Below are positions 23,801 to 32,800 of a stretch of 64,000 nt of DNA, in pieces (within the stretch, counting starts at the first letter, position 1; each line of letters begins with the position of its first letter). Both the position numbers and the translations under genes were made by a program. Source of the DNA: Acanthaster planci (lineage: Eukaryota > Echinodermata > Asteroidea > Valvatida > Acanthasteridae); NCBI RefSeq assembly GCF_001949145.1, contig NW_019091364.1:1352677-1416676 (forward strand), given 5' to 3'. Under the pieces are notes generated by a model that saw nothing but the letters and a program-made list of their open reading frames with translations, did no database searches and was not told where the DNA came from.

Positions 23801-25232
23801 CAAGTGCACACGTTCCCAACTGACTCTGAATGGCATACACTGTGTTAGCTCCATAAATGAAACCGTGAAGCAGTAATACGTGTACAGTACATAATTTAAA
23901 GTTAATTCTGCCACCTCGCTCAGAGGGCAAAAAGAACATGCATGCTTTGCTGGATGCGTGTGCAAAAAGTGGTAAACCCTATGATGATATGGAAGCATAC
24001 ATGTAGATATGAATGCTCAATTGTGTGCAGTGCGAGCAAACCAATGCTTCTGTTTTTTTGCCCCAACGTAAGACGGCATTCATCACCATAAACGTAGTCA
24101 TCACTCATGAAAATAAACTTACTGTCTTTCCAAATTCTTTGTGTAGGTTGTTGAAGACATCGATGGCACTGTAGGGCCTATTCTGTCGGTTCAAATAATC
24201 CAAAATGGCAGCGACAGCTGTTGCAAGTAAAGAAAAGACAACATTAAGCTCTTTTAACACTGAACTTTCGGTACTGCTACGGAAGATTTTCCAACATCTA
24301 TACCCACTTGTCTACATGTACATGCAAAACAAGACAATTGGCGATACAGAAAATAAGCAAATTGTGTAAGAAGATTGACATTTGACATACCACACAAAGA
24401 TCAATTCCCCTGTTGACGTCCACCATAGCGGGGCGGACCCTACAGTTCTAGGGGTAGACCAAGCATGGTAGCTACATGTATAGAGGGCCTGCTGGAACAC
24501 CCTCCCAGAGGACATGCTTTATTATTTAAATTTAATGATAATGAATGCATAAAAGGTTTACTTGAGCCTATCCTACCTAGCGGAAGAAAGAAATACCTTC
24601 TAACGGGACGTCATACGCAGGCCTCTATAAGCCTAGCCCCCCCTGGCCTACGATAAATTTGCACGTCTAGTATAAAATACTACTACTAGGCCTAAGTAGG
24701 CTATGTGATTCAAGATTGCATAAATAAACAATGACATGAACAACCCTGACTGATATTTGATTTCCACGTGCACCACTGTTAGGCCTACCCCCAGAACTGT
24801 GGGGTCCGACATCTGTCCCGCTCCCACGTGGCAGACCCCACACATGCCACAGTTGTGGGGGTACGGGTACACCACTGTAAAACAGGCCTGACCATGCTGA
24901 CATAGGGCCTAGGGCCCTAGGCCTATGCAGATATCAGCCAATGTGCCTCACCATGCTCATGTCAATTCTGCGGAACAAAAATATAGGCATGATACTAGGC
25001 CTAAGCCTTAAGCTTGTTGCTAATGAGTGATTTTGCACAATGGTAGAAAGGCACTGTGTGATGGAAATGGGGGCAATGTTTGCTCCTCATGCGGTATCAG
25101 CATGAATAAGGAGTAGCCCAGGTGGACTCCCTGCGTCCAACCTCGGCCAGAAATGAGTAGGCCCGAGGCCTATGCTACAGACTAGCCAAGCCTGGCCTTC
25201 AAATTACCGTCTGAATCCTTGGATTTACTCAT
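5801..25232 (-). CDS. PSMC3IP: homologous-pairing protein 2 homolog (HOP2 / PSMC3-interacting protein)
   Basis: HOP2 is the partner of MND1; the heterodimer stimulates DMC1/RAD51 strand exchange in meiosis. Exons in gene order are 25208-25232, 24123-24217, 9469-9558, 9034-9145, 6845-6973, 6292-6351 and 5801-5854. All have GT-AG sites, and phases agree except across the fourth junction. The peptide starts MSKSKDSDAVAAILDYL and continues NRQNRPYSAIDVFNNLHKEFG, the winged-helix DNA-binding domain. KIKEKVYGKQKVYVADQ and a heptad-rich KTMDSQIKELQDKLQKSQ coiled coil follow. The conserved C-terminal half has ATNHVTPEEKDRIYSSQ and AILEGYPKTKKQLF, ending DVGLETDEEYNVTIPD. Exon 4 ends in phase 1 but exon 5 starts in phase 0, and the segment of roughly 40 residues between them in vertebrates is not found. 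That exon probably lies in the 7855-8375 gap. Intron 2 (9559-24122) hosts another gene. Confidence 0.93.
7855..8375. other. assembly gap (521 N)
   Basis: An unbroken run of N falls in the intron between PSMC3IP coding exons 4 and 5, exactly where one conserved coding exon is missing. Open frames that cross it are meaningless. Confidence 0.99.
9559..14267. other. PSMC3IP intron 2, distal part: repeats only
   Basis: I see no exon or RNA gene here. A two-unit duplication of about 70 bp lies at roughly 12570-12700 (GGTGCAGGGTTCCCCT followed by TGAGTATGTACACATACATG, twice), and ACATGTACATGT runs are frequent. Confidence 0.45.
14268..16055 (-). CDS. single-exon immunoglobulin-superfamily type I membrane receptor
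   Basis: A 595-residue intronless frame. A signal peptide (MAGADVAVVQLIVLGYAAVV) precedes three Ig-like regions. Ig1 has C46, W63 and C115 in HGGTYQC. Ig2 has C166 and C227. Ig3 has C271, W284 and C320. A stalk with N-glycosylation sites (NHT, NNT, NIS) and a transmembrane helix near 385-408 followed by KWRKKEK give the orientation. The roughly 185-residue Ser-rich tail contains Y464 in DEYENI (a YxN context, potentially Grb2-like SH2 binding) and Y567 in DCYMPL. The gene sits inside intron 2 of PSMC3IP on the same strand, with its own TATA-like box upstream. The ligand is unknown and I cannot name an orthologue. Being intronless in an intron-rich genome suggests retroposition or a single-exon family. 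The start codon is supported by the signal peptide directly behind it. Confidence 0.8.
   Translation of the reverse strand: MAGADVAVVQLIVLGYAAVVTLGQPLWTMEPADTIALKGDTVMLTCIVGNRSSTTRSDQKLFWYHSEHNQRISRNMNILAETDGSEYKVHYDRVLGIYTLVIVNVDLFHGGTYQCIYRDPSTSAEHHSPNAMLTVLIPPDGGYEPCKVYPKSKIILSPTGTRVLSCMSPFPLESDERLLRIGKNMAVYHNWQAENAMVLHGFFLQNRTTLLSESGLLNGNPVSVRYCAINSLVVRFFPEHCHLVPIKKTMAAVIDPPSLVVTAGDDISLRCSSDAQTGVLDYSWEFNGAYPFSGFHLRDNGRIITIASVGFSDMPVKILCHITTELGLQATASANITIILDDYITTLEEPTVSQMGYKEEGAEHINHTPDIQESEPGNNTLKNISLLVGPGLGVLFLFIFAMFLAYYLVKWRKKEKPQGGRTRLSQEAHAALSLTTVNQNNSKASKRHYSDSVGCRGSRVSDEYENIEAYAEKLGEFSRGTSSFQLNSVRPMEANIKFKIELPPSLSTSMPALNLQGISSVKNTESSPDMNSLSGLATPKTNGRSSSTVEKKSKSFNSPDVKREDCYMPLSKILTDMNNAPAPKATHFGKIGTCY
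16369..16374 (-). promoter_or_regulatory. TATA-like box upstream of the nested Ig receptor
   Basis: The gene strand reads GCTATATATGCCCCC here, about 315 nt upstream of the Ig-receptor ATG. If used, transcription would start near 16340 and give a 5' leader of about 280 nt without introns. This is inference from motif and spacing only. Confidence 0.35.
16916..17033. mobile_element. palindromic MITE, family 1, second copy
   Basis: The left arm GTGCGCCTCCAACAGTTTGCAACG is mirrored by AGCAAACTCTTGGAGGTGCAATATTGTGAATCGCCC, with TGGCCAATCA / TGATTGGCTA at the centre. It matches the arms of 757-922. A further end fragment (GGCGCACTGCATTGTGAAT followed by CGCCC) lies at 17421-17455. Confidence 0.7.
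17061..17200. mobile_element. MITE family 2 with AGGCATGCAACTT inverted ends
   Basis: It begins AGGCATGCAACTTAGAC and ends GAAAAGTTGCATGCCT, which are inverted repeats. The interior (GACTTTGAC, CAATGGCATGAGTGCGAAG, GTGAAAAACGAGGA) recurs at 32674-32815. It lies about 30 bp from a family 1 element. Confidence 0.75.
18311..18620. repeat. three-unit minisatellite, period about 107 bp
   Basis: Three consecutive diverged units share the order CTGCCTTGTCATTGA, GAGGCAGTTTCCTTG, CTTGTCACGGT, GCCTCAAGGATCTCCATCA and AGGA(A/G)GACCTC. Units start near 18317, 18424 and 18526. No reading frame is conserved across the units. Confidence 0.7.
20557..20705. repeat. dispersed repeat, family 3 (SINE/MITE-like), copy 1
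   Basis: The sequence CCGCCTTGAGCAGAAGCA, AAAGAGCCATGTTTGGTGG, TTCATTTTGCTGGTAGTGAT, GCATTTCATAGTCGTTGGTG and GTAGGAGCCCATTG recurs in order at 32934-33117 and 42836-43028, about 20-30% diverged by eye. This copy lacks the CCCTCTCTTGGT end seen in the other two. No terminal inverted repeats or poly(A) tail were found, so the class is unknown. Confidence 0.65.
20740..21343. mobile_element. non-autonomous piggyBac-like element with TTAA target duplication
   Basis: TTAA followed by CCACTTGCTGCCAGG opens the element, and CCGGCAGGAAGTGG followed by TTAA closes it. The termini are inverted repeats with two mismatches, and the flanking TTAA is the hallmark target site of piggyBac-type transposition. 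About 600 bp, with no transposase frame. A partial copy is at 4704-5030. Confidence 0.8.
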
Positions 25233-26839
25233 CGTTTTAGACTCCACTTGATTTTTACTGCTTCTTCAACTCACAACGCACTTCATTTGGTGCACCAATT
25301 TCGTTACATATTCTGGAAAAGTTGTAAAAATACGCAAAACAATCCCCTATTCAACCATCCCCACTCCGACCGTCACGACGTCTGCTCAATTAAAAATCTC
25401 GCGCCTGTGCTCTTCGACGCCTAAGATATGTTGTGACAACGATTATCATTGGCTACAAGTTGAGTGCAGCTAGAACACTTGATGTGATTGGACAGATTGG
25501 GGACGAATTTTTCCCAGCATTCAAGAAAAAAAATGGCAGTTCGTTTGAACCACTAGCTGATCTCCACAGTGGCATTGGCAGAAGACCGTTACGAAACAAC
25601 GTTTAAAAATTCGCCTTTGACTATATCCACATAGGCCTACCTCATGGTAATATGAAAGTGAAATTTAAAAGGTATTTTTATCAAATTTTCTTGAAAATTA
25701 AGCGTAACGTTACAATGTTTCCACAACCATGACAACCTAATCAGGCAGTGTCAGGGAGTTTACCGTAAACATGGTACGCCTAGCCCTAAAGTCTTTTATT
25801 CCCGACACGTGGAGTTTGTGCGGTAGGATAGGATGGCATGTTTATGATTAATAGGTTAGGCCTGCTCGAGCTTAAGTAATGGGGATTGTATACTTGGGGA
25901 CCCCAGTTTTTTGACATTTTAACGTTAACCTTGCAAAACTGGTAAGTCCCCCCTAAAAAAATCAACACTCTCTTTATTGTGCTTGGCGTAGGCCCTAACC
26001 CTATTTTTTGGAAAATTTCAAAATTGTAAATTGTGAGAAAATGTGACTTAAAACTGATAAATTAACCATGCAAATTTGAATCCACCATGTGTCATGTGTT
26101 AAAACACTCACAGTTTCCTCTCAAAATTTCCCTCAAAACTCAAAACCCTACTCTTTTTGACAACAGGAACCCTAAGTCTGATAGTTATTGAGCATGGTGT
26201 GACAGTCATCTCCCAACCTGCCCAAGATGAATTCAAAAGTTAAAATGTAGCTCCACCCCCTCTATTACAGGAACAGGGTCCCCAAATTACAATCCCCTGA
26301 GTAACCCCACCCTGAAAGCGCATGGCATCTGGAAGTTTCCAGATGTCTACAGCTGGATAGGTCGCACCGTCCTGACTCCACTTTGTGCACAAACTCTGTC
26401 ACTGTATGCAGTCCGAGTAACTTGGACTTTAATCAAATGTGGGAGTGGGGCAGACCCACACTCTTCTGGGGATACATGTTAACAATGACTGGCCTTGCTT
26501 CATTCATTGAGCTTATAACTAATGAAAAAAAGTGGTAGCAGGATGCAACATTGTGTCCAAGGAAATGTCCAACTTCCTGCCATGTCCTGACGTGAATTTA
26601 GAAAGAAAGGGCAGGTGATCAGCTGACGGCACAGTGACCGATAATGACAGGTGGCATAGTGTTGTGTGATCGAACAAATTTATGTGCAAATCCACCATTC
26701 ACCCACCACAGTCATAGGCCTAGGCCCTGACCTAGACCTGAACTTACAAAATTGAATGGCAGTAGGTTTCACTTTCAGACATAATTCGCAAAGATTTCTC
26801 TTTTTTCTCAGCTACATCATTACATGTAGTTCTGTCAAC
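25233..26839. promoter_or_regulatory. divergent intergenic region between PSMC3IP and SMARCAL1
   Basis: The two start codons point away from each other, 1.6 kb apart, so both promoters must lie here or in unseen 5' exons. I see no TATA box at a convincing distance from either gene and no obvious repeat. The region just upstream of PSMC3IP (25300-25450) is comparatively GC-rich. Confidence 0.5.
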
Positions 26840-29800
26840 ATGGCGACATCAGGTCTTACTGCCGAACAAAAAAGACGCATGGAGGAAAACAGACAAAAGG
26901 CACTTCTTCTGCGAGCTCAGCGTAACCAAGGCAACCATCAGGTTGCTAAGCCAAACCAAAGCTCATCGGAACAACGAAAAAGTGCAACACTCACACAAGA
27001 CGTTGGTAGGAAGGACGGTCATAAATCATCCCACCTCCAAACAAATCTGAGATCTAAAGAAAGTACAGATAGCAACTCTAGCACAAGTTTGTCATTGGCA
27101 TCCGATTGGTCAAAAAAATCGCAAACGTCTGTCTTCACGAAACCAAAAGGTTTCAATGATGCTAATCAAAATACTGCAGTTAAAACCAAAGTTCAGAATG
27201 AAATACCTTCAGGATCAGTACAGTTTTCAAATAGATCTGGCAATAGACAGTTACATGTATTAGAAAATAAGTCATCAAGTGTAACAACATCCAGCAGCGT
27301 TTACATAAATCCACCAAGACAGGGTAAACTCCAAGTTGGAGACACTGTTCCATCTACAAACACCAGTTCTGATACTGCACGACCCAAAACTATCATGAGT
27401 TTCTACTCCTCAAAACCAAGACCAACATCTGGAGGGGAGGCCAGTTCTGGGCAGTCAAACAGCACTGTTCAAAGTGTGACCGCTAGTCTGTATTCACAGG
27501 CTCAAAAAGCAAGTTCGGGCTTCCAGGCACGCACAAACAACCAGGGTTCTGTCGTGAAACGCCCGGATTTCTCCCAGAAAGGGGGTGGAGCTAAGGCCAA
27601 CTTTGGAGGCGGACAATCAAGTACCTCACAAGGGACTTGTGTGCTGATATCAAGGACGAGATTTGTGGTGAATGTTGGATACCATGCCAAGTTGATTGAG
27701 ATCTTCAAGGAAATCCCCAGCAAATGTTACGGTTGGTTAAGTTCAGTTTCAAATCATTGTTTTTTTTTGGTACAGACTTGAATTGAGTTTACTGTCAACA
27801 TTGCACAGTAGCAATGATACTAACTAGTTGTGTTTTTGCTATTTCCATTATTGTTTGATAAAATAGATGCTTCGGAGAAGAAATGGTCTTTTGCTCTGTC
27901 AGATTACGACACACTGAGTAAGTGTTGATGAATTGATCTAAATTTTGTTTTTTTTTAAATCTTGACTGATTGATAAATGAAATTAAGATAGATGTTATTG
28001 ATCTATTTCATTATTGATTCGTAATCAATTTGACAGTCTGCTTTTCTATCGCATTGAAGAAATTTTTTCATATGAGCACAGCTCACGTAGTTTTCACTCT
28101 TTCAAATAACTTGCACAATCATGTTTTTGTAAAATTGTATGAATTATTGGAATTATGACTAATCCAGTGGAAGCAGTCAAGCCGCTCAGGCCAGCAGTGG
28201 AGATCGAACCCTTACCCAAGCCGGTGTGTGCAGCCTTCCGTAGGCAACGCCATGGCCAGGAAGGGAAACGTGTTGTACCTGACGCCAACCTCAGATCTTT
28301 GGATGAGAAACTGGTGGATACGCTGATGAATTTCCAGCGGGAGGGTGTCAAGTAAGCACATTACTTTTGGCAGAAGCTTTGCTTGTTTTAACCCCCTGGT
28401 ATGGCACTCACTTGGGGGTGGGCGCATGTGTGAGTTCACTTTGTGTGGAGTTTTGATGACATGGGTTAGTTGATTGAAACTCCTATATGTTTGCTTAACC
28501 CTAACACTCCTCAGTCCTCCAACAGGTGAAGGATTGAGGAGGGTTAGGGTTAATGAAGCATTTAGGAATTAAAGTTAAAAATGAGAGTTACTTCAGTGTC
28601 ACTAATGGAAGTTTGTCTGCATGCACGGACTCTAGGGCAACTTGGAGTTGGATCTTTTGGGTCCTGTTCTCATCATATCAAACATTTTGTCTAGATTTCG
28701 ACTTTCGAAAGCCTTGACCCCTGATAGTTTTTTAGAATTTGTACAGTAACTGGCAATTTCTGTTGGCATTACTGGGAAGGGAGAGGGGAGGACTTCCTTG
28801 AGTGTACAACTCCTGATTGGTCCATTGTCTTCCTACATAGCTTTGCCATCAGCCGAGAGGGTCGTGTCCTGATAGCAGATGACATGGGTCTTGGTAAGAC
28901 ACTGCAGGCTATCTGCATAGCCTGCTACTACCGAACAGAGTGGCCAGTGCTTGTTGTCTCACCTTCCTCTGTGAGGCATTCCTGGGCCGAGGTGAGTCAT
29001 GATGATGCAACTAGATTATTCAATTCCTTGTGGTAATAAAAAAATCCTCAAACGTTCACCCTATTAATCGTCAACCCCCCCAGGCTCCTATTGCACTTCA
29101 AAGTTTCAAACAGCATTGAGCCCTGTGTAAAGTTATGATACTTATCTTAATCCCACAAAATCTCCCTGTTAATTTTGAAAGATCTGGAAGGAAAGTGCAC
29201 ATGGAAGGAATGATGAGGAAATGTTTAGCTTCAGAGAGTAAAAAGTGGGAAAATTGCAAAGAGTTTCTAAATTAGGTTGGAGCAGAAGACTTATAACAAT
29301 TTGCAAAGTGTTATTTCAAGTGAAACTTTCTGCCCATTTCCTCCGGCCAGGCTTTTGAGAAGTGGGTACCTTCCCTTGATCCAACGGACATCAATGTTGT
29401 CCTGAACAGTAAAAACTGGGCCACCTCAGGTCAGGTGAACATCCTCAGCTATGACTTAATGCACAGGAAAGCAGCAGAACTCAAACAGTTTCGCTTCCAA
29501 GTCGTAATCATGGTAAATCTTCATTATCTCCTTGTGCTTTCTACAGACAGTTTTAAGAGGATGTCATCATCAATAAATATGTGCTTGGCCAGTGCAGTTT
29601 AAGACTGGCTCAGGAGAATGAATGCAACTGATGCCCGAGCTGCAACCAAGCACATATTTATTCCCATTCATCAATACCCTGTTTAGTAAGAGAGTCAAAA
29701 AGATGGATTTCCAACGATTTGGTTCTAGAATTTTACTTCCATTTTCCTGAACACCCCCCATCCATTTTATGGTATATTCCTTGTGCAAGTTGTCCAAAAG

Positions 29801-32800
29801 GATTTCCCTCTATAGACTTGGTACGCGCGTGGCTTGCCGTGTGCAACAGACCCCTGACCAATCAGAATCGATTAAACTGCCTCGTATCCAGGTGCCAGCG
29901 CGTAATTCATGCAGCGGGCATTATCACTTCTCAGTGGGAATTATCAAATGCACGGTCAAGTTATACGTCGTTGAATAGGGAGACTGTCTGTGATATTTAT
30001 GAATAGTGGTTTAAACAAGAATAGTTTGAAATGATAGGCCGTGTCCGAATTACTTGGCTATGACCTAAAAATTACTCACCAGTCTATAGTAGTGGCTACA
30101 GCCAATTCCCACAGAGTCGTGTGTAATTTCAAGCCATAGCCAAGTAATTTGGACACAGCAGTATTAGGTAAACCAGATAAGCTTTTTGCAGGTTTTGTGG
30201 AAATCAGAAGTGAAATGTTTTTGTCCAGGATTTGTCAGACCTCGGCTACATACAATGAATGACTTTTGTGCTTTTTTTTGTCAAAATGTTACAGGATGAG
30301 TGCCATTTTCTGAAGAACGTCAAGACAGCGAGAACAAAAGCAGCTCTTCCACTTCTCAAGGTAAAAATGAGTCATCTTTTTAGGCATGTTTTCAAGGACC
30401 ACAAAGTGATCCAATTTCTGGCAGTTGGCAGGATAACTTCCCCTTCATGCCCTTTCACGCTATGGAGAACATAACAAACTCCCTGAATGTCCAGCCCTGA
30501 GAAGCCAAGGCCGTTTTCCAATATTCAACTTCGTCTCCATCTCAGGCTTCGTGTAGGAAACCAATCCCCGATTGTGGGCCTGAAGCGTTTAACTTACATT
30601 GAAGTACTGTACTGTAATGTTTGGCTCTTTTGCATCTTACTTGATGTTTTGTGGCACTATCAGACTTACTTTTGCCCTTACAACCTCAAAGTCAGGAAGA
30701 AAAAAAAACAGTTGAAGCCTGAGACGGAGCCCAAGTCGAGTATTAGAAAGCGGCCCAGCTGGTGAAAGAAAAGCTCTAAAAATATAGTCAGTGACTTTGG
30801 CCTTTGTTTACAGGCAGCACCACGTGTGATTCTCCTGTCTGGTACCCCTGCTCTGTCCAGACCATCCGAGCTCTACACCCAGATCCTGGGTGTGGCTCCA
30901 GACTCTTCCCATCATTCCATGAGTTTGGACTAAGGTACTGCAATGCAACCCAGGTGATTACCTCTAGACATTTGCAGAAAGTGGTCCTGCTCTTTAATTT
31001 GTGTATTTAATCCTGAATATTTCCAACACTGTGTGTGTTTCCTGATATACAAACTGTATTGTTGAAATCTGTGTTTTCATTGGCATATATTTCTCATTCC
31101 GTGAGTATTACTTGTAGCATCTCAGTGCGTATTGTTTGAAATTGTACATAGCCTTATACATTTTCAACAATGTAGGCTGTGTTGTATATTCTCCTTCTTT
31201 CAACAGTGTAAGCAGCTGTCATTAACAGGTTTATTTTAGAAGGGCCTAAAGCTGTTCTTGAAATTTTGAAATTAGTGGTTTGGAAAACAAGGCTCTTGAA
31301 AATCTTGTAGCTGGACTTTTGTAGGGCTAGACAGTTCACAAACTGTTATGATTGTTACATCCAAGAATGACAGAGCTGAGTTAAGGGTGATTTAATCATG
31401 ATATTCATGTAAAATTGGAAATTGGCTGTTCAGAATCCATGGGGTTGGGACTATTCTGGCTCTTCCAACATGACTGAGCTGCAACTCCTGCTGGAAGAGT
31501 GCATCATGATCAGAAGACTGAAGCAAGACGTACTTCAGGAACTGCCTTCCAAGACCAGGCAGATGGTGAGCAAGAACTCGACAAATTAGAGATAAAAATC
31601 CATGTCCTTGTAATCATCAGCCTATTTGAAGTATTGTGTACACAGTAGGAGGACACTCTTTGGTTTGGTAAACTCATTGATCTTTGCTCAAAAGTTAGCC
31701 CACTTCAAATAGCGCCCTCTTATTGTGTCCACCATATTTTAAATACACTTATTTTGAGGGATTTTGTGAAACAGCATTTTTGATATTTGGTTTATTTCCA
31801 TGTTAACGCCTGTTGTCTGTAACAGGTCATAATGGACCCTTCCGTTGTCAAAACAAACAGCAAGTCGCTGAAGGTTGCAGCTGACGAAATGGGCAAAAAG
31901 AAGTCTGTAAGTTGTCGAGTTTTAAACTCTCTCCCCTTGACTAATTGCTAATTGCAACGTCAGTAGCCATACAGCTTATAAATGGAAAACCAGTGGGTTA
32001 AAGTAAAATTCAATTTAATATCAGCTCTGTGCACAGATGCTTGAGGGCAGTGTGCACACACTTTAAAGCACGCGTTGTCAATTTCTCTTGAAAGTTAAGT
32101 GTGTTGCAACCTAACATTTATCTCATCTTTCCCTTTAAATTGGTTCAGAAATCGGAACAGAGAGGCATTTTGTTGAAGTACTTTGCTGAGACTGGACTGG
32201 TGAAGGTGCCAGCCATTAGGTGAGTTGGTTTTCCAAACTTCGGGAGTCATAGGTTGACTTTCTCTCACTTTAATCAAGCAGTGTTTCCAGAAATTTCAAA
32301 GTTCTGCCCAAACTTACTCCTATGCTAATTTTGCTCTTCAACTCAAAAGTAGATGAGGAAATGCTGTCCCTACACTCAGTAAATGTTGGCTTCTTAAAAT
32401 GACCTTTTGGAATTCTGTTTGTTTTCAGGGATTATGTACTGGATCTCCTGGAAGCTGATCACAAGTTTCTCATCTTTGCGCATCATCAGTCCGTGTTGGA
32501 TGCCCTTTGTGTAGCTATCAGTCAAAAGGTAAAGCAAGGAAAAGACACGACAGTTCAACTCCGATCTTGTCAGGTTTCGTTCCTGGATCAAGAAATGACC
32601 TCTTTCCAGAAAAGCCTTAATTCTTTAAGTGGGCAATGTCCAGTGGCCAGATAATGATACAAATGTACAAAAAGCCGTGCAACTTGGACTTTGACAAAAA
32701 AAGGAGGAAATTCCAATCATTACAAGACTTTGCACAGTGGTTTTCAATTTACCGTGGCATGAATGTGAAGTGAAAAACGAGGACATCAGCTGATCCCAGG

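Larger units (their letters stand above)
17201..24122. other. PSMC3IP intron 2, proximal part: repeats, no exon recognised
   Basis: This part of the intron carries a tandem repeat (18311-18620), ACATGTACATGT runs (for example 18842-18861), a dispersed repeat (20557-20705) and a TTAA-flanked MITE (20740-21343). A weak tRNA-like relic lies near 23584-23640. I see no exon with a recognisable peptide. Confidence 0.45.

Noticed and set aside
26756-26839. Extended N-terminus of SMARCAL1 (28 extra residues from ATG 26756)
   Set aside because: The family starts with the RPA-binding helix directly after Met; the extra residues are hydrophobic and unrelated, so 26840 is the better start.
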